Of a stretch of DNA of 64,000 nt, positions 21,957-31,873 are shown one piece after another. The stretch is from contig JAEHOE010000061.1 in assembly GCA_016858145.1 (NCBI GenBank), positions 1 through 64,000 on the forward strand. Reading direction: 5' to 3'. The notes beneath the pieces are model-generated. The model was not told the origin of the DNA. It worked only from the letters and a program-made list of their open reading frames with translations, and did no database searches. The translations under genes were made by a program, and so were the position numbers. Numbering within the stretch: position 1 is the first letter of the stretch; each line of letters opens with the position of its first letter. Source of the stretch: Edaphochlamys debaryana. Its lineage: Eukaryota; Chlorophyta; Chlorophyceae; Chlamydomonadales.

Positions 21957-22380
21957 TCACCTCGAAATGAACTTCCCAATCCGACCCATCAGCGGCTGCC
22001 CTTTGCAGGCGGCTCTGTCCATGCTTGCGGGCCGCTCGGGTAGCAGCAGGCAGCGTCGGATGTTGAGGGCTCCGTTCAAGTCGCGGTTGATGAACTTGCC
22101 TCCTGACTGCTTGGTGGAACTACACCACAGCAAGCCTCGAACCGCGACCGTCTCCACCTTGCCTCCCCTCTTGACGATCTTCCTCGCCACCTTCTCCAGG
22201 ATGATACCGTGGTACACCCTTGTCAACCCTGCGTGGTACACCCTTGTCAACCGGAACTCGTCCACCGCCAGCGTCCGTCCACCCGCACCAAATGTTGGAA
22301 ATGCCGTTCGACTTCTGAATCAGGGGGCCAAGCGCCACCTCTGCCAACTCCCGGAACACCTTGCGGCGCTCAAAAAGAGT
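21957..22380 (-). pseudogene. Fanzor C-terminal fragment, divergent lineage
   Basis: The last ~100 residues contain VDEFR, then RGLLWCSST and the RuvC-III-type motif KFINRDLNGALNIRRC with its Asp, as in Fanzor/TnpB nucleases. A further upstream piece (LFERRKVFRELAEVALGP) is in another frame, so there is at least one frameshift, and no N-terminal half is found. A short direct duplication (TTGACAAGGGTGTACCAC twice, about 22217-22258) inserts residues after VDEFR. The sequence differs clearly from the Fanzor at 26661-29073, so it belongs to a separate family. It lies just downstream of the MYND gene. Confidence 0.7.
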
Positions 22381-22427
22381 CTACTCTACAAGAGACTTCA
22401 CCCCCCGCACCCCTCTCAGCGCCCCTT

Positions 22428-25093
22428 TCAGGGCCCTCCACACGCCGCCTTGTGCCCCGCCTTCCAGTCCTCCCACTGGCACTCCTTGCAACAGTACTCC
22501 ACCCGCCCGCACCCCCCGCACTTCTGCCGCTTCAGCACTACCTCGCTCTCGCCCGCCAGGTTGACGCAGGCGGGACTGGCGCAGGCGGGCGGCAGGCCCA
22601 GGCGCCGCCGGGCCTCGGCCGGTGGCACGAGCAGCGGCGACAGCGTTTGCAGCAGGCTCGCAGGTTTGGTGCTTGGCTGCAGTTGCGGCAGGGTGCTTTC
22701 GAACGCTGGTGACCCTGCCTCCAGGTGTGCCGCCAGGAGACAGAGGATGATGGGCCCCGCACGCGGGCCGAAGCTCTCGCTCGTTTGCGCGAGGACTCGC
22801 ACCGCCTCCGGCCGCCATGCGAAGTCGCCGTGCGCCCGCAGGACCTCGTCTGGGGCAGTGCACGCCAGGCGTGCCGCGCTGTCAGCGACGAAGCGCTCGT
22901 CCTCTCCGCGACTGGGGCGCCTCTCGAGGACTCGGAGCACTTGCATCGCCGCGCCCACCAGCGGCACGAGGCCCGCCTGCGTGATCGCGTCGCGGCGCCA
23001 CCCGTCATCGGAGCAGGACGACGAGAGGACGCCGGCACACGCGGCCGAGTCCATGACCTTGCGGAAGCAACTGGACCACCCAACCTGAATGTGGAGAGAG
23101 GCCAGGGCGGCAAACATGACGACATTTTGCTGTAGCAGGCTCGAGAGCATCGGCAGCCACTCGCCGACGGCGACGGACAGCACGAGGCCCAAGGTCTCCG
23201 CCCTCTGCGCCGGAACGCCGGCGCCGTTGAAGACCGCGGGGTTGACGGCCGCGTCCAGGACGCTGGTGGCCAGCCTCAAGGCGATTCCGCGGAACGTGCG
23301 TGCTCCCAGGCGCAGCGCTCGCCGCAGGTGCTTGGTCACCAAGGCCACGAAGGCCGCTGCCTGGAGGCCGTCCCCGTAGGCCAGGAGGGACATGAGAGTG
23401 CGCGCGGGTCCGAGGGCCTCGCCGTCCCTGGTCAGGTCCCGCAGCAGCCGCTCCGCCACGGCAGCATGGCCGACCTTGGGGGCCTTGGCTATCTCCGGCC
23501 CTGCGCGTTGCAGCAGCTGCTCCAGGTCCCGCAGCAGCCGCTCCGCCACGGCAGCATGGCCAACCTTGGGGACGTTGACGACCTCCGATACAGTGCGCCG
23601 CAGCAGCCACTCCAGGAAGGGCAGCGCGCCGCCGGCCAGCGCCGCCACGACGCCTGGCGGGCCACCCCCTCCGCCTCCACTACCGCCTGCACGGGGAAGG
23701 ACCAATGTGCAACATTAGAGTAGGAACATCTGAGTCTGAGTAATTGGAAATGGCTACTGCACTACGTACCGACGTGGGCGTCGATGTCCAGCATCTGCGC
23801 GAGCCCCGCGACAGCAGTTGCGGCGACCTCCCAGAAGAGAGACGCCTGACGCCAGACGTCGGCCGCCAGATCCGTCCAGCGCCCGGGCCAGGGACGGCGG
23901 GACAGGATGCAGTCCACCAGTGAGCGCATCACGACGTCGGCAACCATGGCGTTCTCCTCAGACCCCCGCAGGCAGGTGGGCCCGCGCGCCGTTGCCGCCG
24001 CCGCCGCCGCGGTCCACGCGCGGAGGAGCACCTTGACCGTCGTGAAGGGACCCCACTCGGGCGCCGGCATGTTTGGGTGCAGCCTGCTCGCCAGGGTCGT
24101 TAGCGTTAGGACTCTGCTCTGCTCGTTGTGCGTGCTCGCTAGCTGCCGGAGTCCGGCGTCGAGTCCGGCGTTGAGTCCGGCGTCGAGTCTGCGCAGCGCT
24201 GCCCACCCCAGGGCGCAGACCATGTGGCTGGCCCAGTGGCTGGCGAGGGCCCGCCGCAGCTGCTCCTTGGTCCCCGCCTCCACTTTGATCAGGAGGTCGA
24301 GGAACTGCCCGTAGGCCCTTGCGTACTCTTGGTACATCTTGGCCAACTCGCCCTCCATCAACAGGGGCCCGCACGTGCGCAGCAAGGTGTCGAGGAAGAG
24401 CGCGGCGTGGTCCAGGACGTGCGATGTCGACAGGGCCGCCACCAGCGGGCCGCGCAGAGCTGCGCCGTGGGCGCCCTCTGCAACCTTGGTGAGCCTGGTC
24501 AGGAGCAGTATGGGCGCGAAGAAGACGGACGACGCATGGAGACGCCCCGGTTTCAGGACCAGCGGCGGCGGGCCCGCCTCCCGCAGGAGCTTCGCCGACG
24601 CCACGAGCTGCGCCCCAGCAGCGTGCAGGGCCTTGACCTTCTCGTCGAGGAGCAGGCGCTGGGCTAGCTCCAGCTGCCCTGCCACAGCCAGCGGCGCGGG
24701 TGGCTCCATTGTCAGCAGTAACTCCGCGTATTCGCACGCGTAGACCCGCACAGCGCGCCGTTGGTGCTCGACCTTGTCCGTGTCCGCGGCGTATGCCGGC
24801 TTCATGGGCAGCCGCAGCGCCACGGCCACGAGCTTCAGGAGCCCATCGCGAGCTGCCGAATCCTTGAGGACCTCGCAACGGGCATTTTCACCCTGCAGGA
24901 AGACCCTCAGCTCCTCTAGCTTGTCGAGCGTGTCGAGCTCAGGAAGATTCCTGGACAGGAGGAGTCGCTCCGCGAGCTCTCCCAGGCCCGCGAACTTCGC
25001 GAGCTTCTCCCGCGCGCCTACTGGAGCTTGCTCGTGCGGCAGTAGACCCTGCTCACGCGGCAAGGGAGCCTGCTGACGCGTACGCGACGGCAT
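22428..25093 (-). CDS. MYND-type zinc finger protein, one intron
   Basis: Two exons, 25093-23770 and 23686-22428, separated by an 83-bp phase-1 intron (23769-23687) with donor GTACGT and acceptor GTGCAG; splicing gives 860 residues. The start is the first in-frame ATG. The body is Leu/Ala-rich and helical, suggesting an armadillo/HEAT-like solenoid, with a near-duplicate pair of segments (VPKVGHAAVAERLLRDL and APKVGHAAVAERLLRDL) early in exon 2. The C-terminus is a MYND finger (CASPAC...CGGCGRVEYCCKECQ...HKAAC), a protein-interaction zinc module frequent in algal proteins. The intron indicates a host-type nuclear gene. Partners and function are unknown. Confidence 0.85.
23687..23769 (-). other. 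Spliceosomal intron in the MYND gene
   Basis: 83 bp, GT...AG, phase 1. Removing it joins ...DIDAHV to GGSGGGGGGPPG in one frame; without it exon 1 ends at a TAG six bases into the intron. Confidence 0.85.
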
Positions 25094-25578
25094 CGCACTA
25101 AGGTGTAAGGCAATGGCCTGGAGCGGCCATGGCACTGGGTAGCCGGCAATACCGTTCGAGAAAAGAGGAAAGAATCACGAGTGCATAACATAACGCCATG
25201 TTCGGCCCTGAAGTACGACAGGTCAGCCTCAGTCTCTGGTCGGCTTCGTCCATTGAGGTCAATGTAAAGATTAGAAGAAGCCGAGATGTCGCAATCGGCT
25301 CCAAAGACAGTCGCGAAGGAGCGGGACGGGCTCGATGGGAGGGGTGACACGCGCTGAAATGTTGCGAAAGTCATGTAAAAGTCCGAAAAATTGTCCTGCA
25401 TCCCCTCGACACTACAGTAGAGCAGGGATAAGGGTGGTCGCCGACCAGTGCACTCGTTGCATTGCGCTTTCCGTGTAACTCGTCTTCCGTGTCTTCTTTG
25501 CCCTCGAAAATAGTCTGTCCCAACGAGGTCAGTGGTGACACCACCTTTCTTCGTCCCACCCCCCGTGGGGTGAACCCC
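25094..25578. other. Intergenic region, probable MYND gene promoter
   Basis: 485 bp between the MYND start and the stop of the 261-residue gene. It is less GC-rich than the genes. Short ORFs occur on both strands without recognisable features. It presumably holds the MYND 5' region and the 3' end of the neighbour. Confidence 0.5.
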
Positions 25579-26364
25579 TCAGCGCCGCCCGAGCGTCAGC
25601 TGCGGGACCTCGTCAACGGTGACCATCCGGTTGAGGGCGAGCGCCATTTCCATGATGCGCATCCAGACCTCCGTAGGCACCGCCGGGAATGCGCGGAGGA
25701 GCGCCGCCTTGGCATAGGACAGCTGTCCGACGTACGGTGCCTCCTGGCGCTCGTACACGCGCGCGAAGATGCGGCGCGTCATGATCTTGATCATGATCTG
25801 GTCGACCGCCAGGTCGGGGATCCTGAGCGCCGCCAGTCCCTGCCACAAGCAGCAGTCCTTGTGGATCTCCGCATCAGGCCGGACGTCCTCCCGTACGCGG
25901 AGGAGTCTCTCGTCCTTCCACGATGAGTTCCAATCAGGCATGGACCAGGATGTCTTGGCCCTCAGGGGCCCGTCCGGCGTCAGGTTGCCACCGGCCCACG
26001 CGCAACCACTCCTCCGCACGAAGGGCTTGCCGACCCGGAAGTCCTCGTCGTCGAACTCGTCCGTTGGGCTCACCTTTGCGCAAGCGTCGCAGTACAGTGC
26101 GTGTTCGGTGACCCGCGCGATGCTCTTCAAGGAGAGCTCGTGCACCGCGGCGCAACCGGAGCACGTGAAGCTACCGACGGGCACGAAGCCTAGCTCGTTC
26201 ACCACTCGGAACGTGTCTTTGGGGTCCTGCACGGGACCACTGTTGCGGATACGGACCATGGTGTATCGCGCAGGGATGTAGCCGATGATGCGTGCCTTGC
26301 CGCCGCCGTACTCCATGATGTGCTCAAAGTCCTCCGCGGACGCGAGATTGAGTAGGTAAGACAT
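25579..26364 (-). CDS. Uncharacterised 261-residue protein with paired CxxC
   Basis: A complete frame from ATG at 26364 to a stop at 25579, preserved in all three copies. Two C-x2-C pairs (FTCSGC and LYCDAC, about 30 residues apart) could form a zinc ribbon. The middle contains WSMPDWNSSWKDERLL and the C-terminus is predicted helical (VPTEVWMRIMEMALALNRMV), a little like an F-box helix, but I do not recognise the family. It is transcribed in the same direction as the MYND gene and the neighbouring transposon genes, with no visible intron. Being identical in the three copies says only that the duplication is recent. Confidence 0.6.
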   Translation of the reverse strand: MSYLLNLASAEDFEHIMEYGGGKARIIGYIPARYTMVRIRNSGPVQDPKDTFRVVNELGFVPVGSFTCSGCAAVHELSLKSIARVTEHALYCDACAKVSPTDEFDDEDFRVGKPFVRRSGCAWAGGNLTPDGPLRAKTSWSMPDWNSSWKDERLLRVREDVRPDAEIHKDCCLWQGLAALRIPDLAVDQIMIKIMTRRIFARVYERQEAPYVGQLSYAKAALLRAFPAVPTEVWMRIMEMALALNRMVTVDEVPQLTLGRR

Positions 26365-26524
26365 CTGGTGTGATCCGTGTGTTCTGGTGCGTCTACTAAA
26401 TCTTCCCGGCCAAACGTCAATTATCTACATTACGGCCCGTTTGTCCTACTACATTCACTCTGGTGTGCATCCCCGTCGGTCTGGGACCACTACGCCGTGA
26501 CATGGGCTTTAGTGTAATACCCTA

Positions 26525-26551
26525 CAGTGCCGTCGGGTAATGAATCGAACG
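26525..26551 (+). repeat. Transposon terminal inverted repeat, Fanzor side
   Basis: CAGTG, six to eight variable bases, then TAATGAATCGAA. Preceded by TA. It pairs with 30114-30140. Confidence 0.85.
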
Positions 26552-26661
26552 GGTACCCCCAGACCGCTCATCACCGTCCAGCGTTTCCGTCAGGTACCAA
26601 GTTGCTGGGGTCTAACTATCCTAAACCCCGGTCTACTCGCTACCATCAGGCGTAATCACAT
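26525..26661 (-). ncRNA. Candidate Fanzor guide RNA scaffold (fRNA/omegaRNA)
   Basis: In TnpB and Fanzor systems the guide RNA scaffold is encoded at the 3' end of the nuclease gene and runs off the transposon end, so that the flanking DNA supplies the guide. This interval is the non-coding tail between the Fanzor stop and the transposon end. On the minus strand it can form a strong hairpin (GGGGTTTA, 7-base loop, TAGACCCC; 26629-26607) and holds a second self-complementary GGGTACCC (26551-26558). The RNA boundaries and its existence are inference; the scaffold may also extend into the coding region. Confidence 0.35.
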
Positions 26662-29073
26662 CAATGTGCGAGCTCCCCAACGCCATCCTCCTCCTCCCCG
26701 AGCTCCTGCGGAACCGCTCGAGCCCTGCGCGTCTGCTTCCGCAGGTGCGTAGGCCTCTCTTCTTCACCTCGCAGGAGCGCCTCCAGCACCAGGAGCAGGT
26801 TCTTGGTGGCGTTGATGTCGCTGTTGAAGACCCTGGATGTGTGCTCCTGGGTGCGTCGACCACGCACCACGCACAACTTCAGCGTCTCCAACTCCCTTCC
26901 CTTGTTGCCCCTTACGCCCAAGAGCTCCACCCCCTCTTCCTGGGGGTGGTGAACCACCTCGCTCGGCCTCGTGCGCAAGAGCTTACACCACGTGTCCACG
27001 CCCTTGCCACCCAGATGCTCGTGGCAGCCACGGCACTCCTTCAGCCCCCGCAGAGCTCGGCCGTGGTCGTCCTTGATGTCCTGCAGCACGTTGCCGCACC
27101 GGTGACACGTGGCGGTGGTGCGCGTCTCATCCAGTGGCTGCACGCAGCTCTTGGGGTGCCGCGTCTTCAGCGAGCCGAGCGCCTTGCACGCCGCCTTGCC
27201 CATAGCCTTGGTCGGCACGGACACTTCACCGCGGCCAGTCGCGGCGAAGCCGGCGTCACCACGGCCCAAGACCACTGCCACGCCCTTGGGCGCGTACTTG
27301 CGGATGAGGTCTGCGTAGTACTGCGCCATCACCCCCTGTCGCCGCCGCCACAGCAGCATCTTCCAGCGCGCGTACCAAGGATCGTACACGTGCTCTTCCG
27401 CCAGGATGTCCTGGACCACCGCCAGCCGCCGCAGCATCGCCTGGAAGTCGCGAGGGTTGCAAGTGCGCCAGGACTCGCCGCCGCCGCCCAGGTGGCTAAT
27501 GCCCAAGCGCAGCAGCTGGTCTTGCCGGCGGCGAAGCTTCACCTCCTCTCCGTGTCGTGTCTGGAGCGACCGCCGCCATCAGGCGCTCCTGGTGCTCCTC
27601 CGCGGGTGCGTGTGGCGAGTCCAGCGGCGGGCACTTGACCAGCGCCTGCGACAGGTTGACGCGCCCTGGGTCCTCTGCCATTTTGACCAGCGAGCGGTGT
27701 TTCTCCGGTGACAGCGACGCCAGGAAGCGGCGCAACTGCTCAACCTGGCTGATGGCCTGCAGCTCCCGGAGTTTGGCTCGCGACATCAGCGGGTTCACCT
27801 CGAGTACGACGCACAGCGCCACGCCATCCGTCATCACCGAGCGGCACCGCGGCTCCTGGGCATCGTCCGGCCAGCTGCCTGCACCGCAGCGACTCTTCTG
27901 CTTCCGGCCGCCGCTGCCCGTCGCGGCCGCCTGTCTGCGTTGCGAGCGAGCGGCCTTGTTCGCGGCGAGCCATGCGCTGCGGTGTGCTCCGAATGCCCAG
28001 GCCAGCAACGGGACACCCGCAGCTGCCGCGGGGCGCTCCTCATACAAGGAGCCACCGATGCGGTTGCCGCACAGCGCCAGCAGCTCCTTGAGGACCCGCT
28101 CGTCGATGTACGCAAACGTGCGCGACGTCTTGATGATGGGGCAGGCGCTCCAGGCGTGGTCGCCGCGCGCCTCGGCCTTGAGGGACAACTCCATGTGCAG
28201 CTTGAACACTCTCGGCGTCAGCTTCAAGCGGTCCATACGCGCACTGCCTGTCAGCCCGCAGCGCCCGCGCAGCTCGGTCACCAGCGCTGCCAAGGCGGGT
28301 GGGAGCCTCATGCTGGGCGCGGCCCCGGCGTTGAGGGCGGTGTATGCGTCGCTGGCGAAGCAGGCTGCGTCGCCAGGAAACGTCATGACGTTACGGCCCG
28401 TCCGCGCGTCCTTGCGCGTGTACCCTCCCATGTCGGCGATGCGACGCTGGAATAGCCGCTTCACTCGAGCGGTCAAGTGCGTCGTCACGTGCGCGGTCAG
28501 CGCACCCTCGTACTCCCGGGCCATGTCGGTGAGCGCCTGGTCCCAGCTCATGAAGCGCAGGTCGTCCAGAGTTGGGTAGAGCGGCTCCAGCAGCGGCAGA
28601 TTCGCCTGCCACACGTGCGCCAGCTCGAGGTGGGGCGGGCTCGCGGCCTCGCGGATGGACACGCCCCGCATCGGCAACGACGCCTTGAAGGGCATCATGC
28701 AGTACTTGAACGTCTGGTCCAGGAAGCTGGACTGGTCGAAGAGGCCGGCCTGGAAGGCGTGCTGCGCGAAGAGGTTGGCCACCTTGGAGCCCGCGGCGCG
28801 CACCAGCGACGCCGCGGTGACGTAGCGCTCGATGGCGTCCAGGAAGACGGGGTCCTTGACCATGGTCCGTAGGTAGCGCTTGCGGACGATGTTCTCCTTC
28901 TCATCCGTCCGGTCGTACTCCAGGTCGGTGACGAGGTTGGCGCGGCGGGCTTGCTCCAGCAACTCCTGGCGCGTGTAATTTCGGCCATCCTCTAGACAGG
29001 CCTCGGGCGTGTTGCTCGCCTGGAGCCGTTTGACCAGGATCTCCTTGGAGAGTACTCCAAGCTTTGGAGACAT
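26661..29073 (-). pseudogene. Fanzor RNA-guided nuclease (TnpB-like), one frameshift
   Basis: About 800 residues in two frames. Frame one (29073-27496, ATG start) carries the N-terminal region, MTDGVALCVV (about residue 414) and the RuvC-I motif EDPGRVNL with Asp468. Frame two (from about 27570 to 26661) begins RHGEEVKLRRRQ and contains WYARWKMLLW, a GDAGF segment, LDETRTT whose Glu (27128-27126) matches the displaced acidic residue of Fanzor RuvC, a zinc ribbon (CHRC...CRGC), and the RuvC-III motif NSDINATKN (Asp at 26819-26817). A one-base shift near 27545-27580 joins them; I see no convincing intron. All key residues remain, so the gene is either recently broken or carries a sequencing error or recoding site. 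The same break is in all three copies. Confidence 0.85.
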
Positions 29074-29166
29074 GCCATCCTATGTGGTACTCAAGCAGTA
29101 GCTTTGGCGGCTTTTATGTGGGATATTTCAGTGCGCGTACTGACTTCTTCAGAAGACCCCAGAAGA

Positions 29167-30125
29167 CTACAGAAGCCTGTCGAGAAGGTGGCGGAAGCTG
29201 CCCCGCACATGGCCTGCAGGAAGCTGCCTTACCGCGGCCTGGACGCATGCGTCGAGCCCCCCTGGCCACGGCCAAGACGCGCGGAAGGCGTGCTTGACCC
29301 AAGCAAACACATTTTCGATGGGGTTGAACTCGGGGCTGTATGGAGGTGTGAATAGGGGGGTGTACCCCTTCTCGTGGAAAGCTGATTGACAAGCGCCTCC
29401 ACAGTGGATGCTAGCGTTGTCCAGAAGAAGCGTGGCCCCAGGCGGGTATGGCAATGCCAAGACAAAATTGCAGAACACCTGGCGGTTGACAGGACCACGA
29501 ACGAGCTCCGATGTGCTGGCTGTCAGCTCCCACAGCCATGAGGAGAGAGCGGTGTTTCCAGGAGGAGCAGGGGGAGTGAACGACACAGGGTCTACCACGC
29601 ATGGAGTAACCGTAGATGGGCAGCGTTTTCTCCGAAAAGTAACACTCATCAATGGAAACAAGAGGTGATCCAGCGGTGAACGCTTGCTGAAGGCTTTGCA
29701 GGAAAGCGGTCTCGCGCGCATGCTGTACGGGTGGGTCAACCGGCCTGGCCAGGCGCTTTTGACGTGCGCTTCCTGGAGACCCCGAGCTGCTTCAGCATGG
29801 TGCGGACATAATCACAATCCATACCTAGCCACAATGACAAGGAGTCCTGAAGGTGTTGCCGCATCTCCCGAAGGGTGGTCACAGGGTTTGCACACAGAAA
29901 CGACCGGAGGACCTGCAGGGCTCGCTCGCACTTGCGAACGGGCCGCCCTTTCGGTTTGGTCAACCCATGGGCAACACCTCGAGTAGCCCAGCGATGCAGG
30001 GTGCTCGTGCTAATTTTACAGAACCTTGCGGCCTTCCGAAAACTGCCAATCCTCCGCAGGTACGCCACGGCGAGCCTCCAAAACTCGATGGAGTACATTG
30101 CACCATTCTCTCTGTTTCGATTCAT
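29167..30125 (-). pseudogene. Tc1/mariner-IS630-like (DDE_3) transposase, frameshifted
   Basis: The first ~125 residues (from ATG 30125, inside the terminal repeat) are a helix-turn-helix region (AVAYLRRIGSFRKAARFCKI, TLHRWATRG). The catalytic domain follows in two other frames: SIDECYF with the first Asp and GYSMRGRP in one, then GPVNRQVFCNF, LLLDNASIH (second Asp) and SPEFNPIENVFAWVK (Glu) in the next. Frameshifts lie near 29757 (an A-run) and near 29520. It cannot make an intact transposase as written, so the element would need help in trans to move. It is the 5' gene of the transposon that also carries Fanzor. Confidence 0.85.
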
Positions 30126-30140
30126 TATCGACCCTCACTG
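30114..30140 (-). repeat. Transposon terminal inverted repeat, transposase side
   Basis: On the minus strand this reads CAGTGAGGGTCGATAATGAA and continues TCGAAAC; it is followed outward by TA. The same terminus occurs at 61069 in the broken relative. Confidence 0.85.
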
Positions 30141-30265
30141 TAGGAACCGCCCTCGCGCTTGACGGACCCTCGCCGGGATCGACCAGCCAACGTCAGTGTT
30201 GAACGTGTGGCCATTTTGCATCGTCGCTTGAGTGGGCGTTTGTATAATCCTCCTCCAAGAGAGAT

Positions 30266-31873
30266 TCACCAGTAGTCGTCATTGCTTGACTCGCTGTTGG
30301 ACCACGAGGATTCCGTGTCGTAATCGTCGTAGTAGAGTCGGCTCTCGCCTAGGGTCTCCTCCTCCTGCGTGAGCGGTTCTGTCCCGTGGCGGCTCACGAG
30401 TGCCGCCAGCCGCGGTGGAAGCTCTTTGACTCGCTCATCTCGAGTCTTCGGCGAGCTATTGACAAAGTCGCGCACGGCAAGGATCTTGGCCTTCTCTGTG
30501 TCACGGACGTTTGCCATGAAGTTGGAGTACCCCGCCCCGCTGTATGTTCCGTGGACGACGTACTCCGCGCATATGCGCGAGTCCTCCCTTACCTGGCACC
30601 CCGCCTGCTCGAGTGCGTCACGCAGCTGCACATGGCGCTCAAACCGATTGCGCAGTTTCTGCGGGTCATCCTCGAGCCATGGATTCGGCCAGTCATAACC
30701 CCTCTTCTTTTCGACCTCGAGACCCAGGAGCTCGTAAAAGACCTCCAGCACTCTGGTGTCCAGGCCAGACGCGTTGTGCACGACGCGGGTCAGGACGGGA
30801 AACCCATCTGCATCGAGCACCTCCTCGAAGTCGATGATGGCGCGCAGCCCGCATGCATTGTACTCACGGTGAATGTCCAAGATTGTTTCCTGGCGCTCGA
30901 CTGCGTAACAGAGCTCTCTGAGGCTCGTGAAGTCCCGGAAGTCCAGCGGCTCTTCAAAGTCCAGCGTCACGCCTTGCTCCGCAAGTGCAGCCGCACGCGT
31001 GACCAGGTCCGAGTGCATCTCTGAAACAAGATCCGTGGTGAGCTGGTGATAGTCCGTCGCTGAGTCAGAGCCGGCCACGACATACATGACGCAGCGTTTG
31101 GCGACATCCTCCGTTCGCACAAAGCTCACGCGCTCTTTCAGAGAACTCGCCCTCTTCGCCGCGGCCAGCCGGTGCGGTAAGGTCCACGATGTCGACTCGA
31201 GCTGGAGCTGGAGGTGGAGTATCCTCGCGACTGGCGAGGCCGAATCGATTTCCATGAACATCAGGAGCATGCCGTACATCTCGCTTGTGGATGGGTTTTT
31301 GACCAGCGAGATGATGTAGCCCAACGGCAAGTGTCTGCCGCGTAAGCACTCCTCCTCGACGTGCGACTTCCAGTATTGTGTAAGCCCTTGCCAGAACTCC
31401 GGTGTGTCCGAAGTGCCCGGCTGTGTCGTGACGACACGCCATACTTCCTGGAGTTCTGACACCAGTGCCGGCTGGTCGGCAGGCAGCGGCAGGAGTACGC
31501 GTGCGAACCAGACGGGGCATCCGTGTCCAAGCACGTGTGCGAGCCACTGCGCGGCGTCACCGTTGAACATAGCGAGGAGCTTGTGACGGACGCCCTCGGC
31601 GTCCAGCCTCACCGAGCCGCCTCGAGTGCGGCCCACCTCCTTGATGCACCGACACAGCGCATCCCATTGGCCTTTCTGCACATGCAGCACTTTTGCTGCT
31701 TCGTCAAAGAAGTAGGACTTTGGAGAAGGAGATTTGGAGAAGGAAGTCTTTGGTAATGCGGGCAGGCCCAGCGCCGCTCGTAGGGCCCGCGCGTCAGCGT
31801 CTGCATCGTTCTGCGTGTACACTGGGCAGATGTCCGCCTGAAGCTTGGTACGTAGAAGTTTGGCAACGTCCAT
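30266..31873 (-). CDS. Uncharacterised 535-residue protein divergent from PrimPol
   Basis: Starts at the first ATG (31873; MDVAKLLRTKLQ) and is uninterrupted in all three copies. I recognise no domain. Visible features: a Ser/Lys/Pro patch near residues 45-55 (KTSFSKSPSPKSYFFDE), a tryptophan-rich middle (EFWQGLTQYWKSHVEEE), and a strongly acidic, Ser/Tyr-rich tail (YYDDYDTESSWSNSESSNDD). It shares an intergenic region of about 270 bp with the PrimPol ORF in divergent orientation, so the two may be co-regulated and the protein could belong to the same replication module; that is inference from position. No intron is seen. Confidence 0.6.
   Translation of the reverse strand: MDVAKLLRTKLQADICPVYTQNDADADARALRAALGLPALPKTSFSKSPSPKSYFFDEAAKVLHVQKGQWDALCRCIKEVGRTRGGSVRLDAEGVRHKLLAMFNGDAAQWLAHVLGHGCPVWFARVLLPLPADQPALVSELQEVWRVVTTQPGTSDTPEFWQGLTQYWKSHVEEECLRGRHLPLGYIISLVKNPSTSEMYGMLLMFMEIDSASPVARILHLQLQLESTSWTLPHRLAAAKRASSLKERVSFVRTEDVAKRCVMYVVAGSDSATDYHQLTTDLVSEMHSDLVTRAAALAEQGVTLDFEEPLDFRDFTSLRELCYAVERQETILDIHREYNACGLRAIIDFEEVLDADGFPVLTRVVHNASGLDTRVLEVFYELLGLEVEKKRGYDWPNPWLEDDPQKLRNRFERHVQLRDALEQAGCQVREDSRICAEYVVHGTYSGAGYSNFMANVRDTEKAKILAVRDFVNSSPKTRDERVKELPPRLAALVSRHGTEPLTQEEETLGESRLYYDDYDTESSWSNSESSNDDYW

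Larger units (their letters stand above)
26525..30140 (-). mobile_element. Fanzor-carrying Tc1/mariner-like transposon, copy 1
   Basis: A 3,616-bp element bounded by TA on both sides (26523-26524 and 30141-30142), as expected for Tc1/mariner insertion. The ends are inverted repeats: the left reads CAGTG...TAATGAATCGAA; the right, reverse-complemented, reads CAGTG...ATAATGAATCGAA. Inside, on the minus strand, are a DDE_3 transposase (30125-29167, frameshifted) and then a Fanzor (29073-26661), with 93 bp between them. 136 bp separate the Fanzor stop from the left end. Fanzors are known to ride in several eukaryotic transposon types; here both genes share one pair of termini. Confidence 0.88.

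Noticed and set aside
25094..25135. Extension of the MYND gene upstream to a GTG at 25135
   Set aside because: A nuclear eukaryotic gene is expected to start at ATG; the first in-frame ATG is at 25093.
26477..26566. 9-bp complementary pair CGGTCTGGG / CCCAGACCG near the transposon end
   Set aside because: One arm lies outside the terminal repeat in flanking DNA, so it cannot be part of a mobile guide RNA; probably coincidental.
26664..27638. 324-codon + strand frame opposite the Fanzor C-terminus
   Set aside because: Antisense to recognised RuvC and zinc-ribbon motifs; composition typical of a shadow frame.
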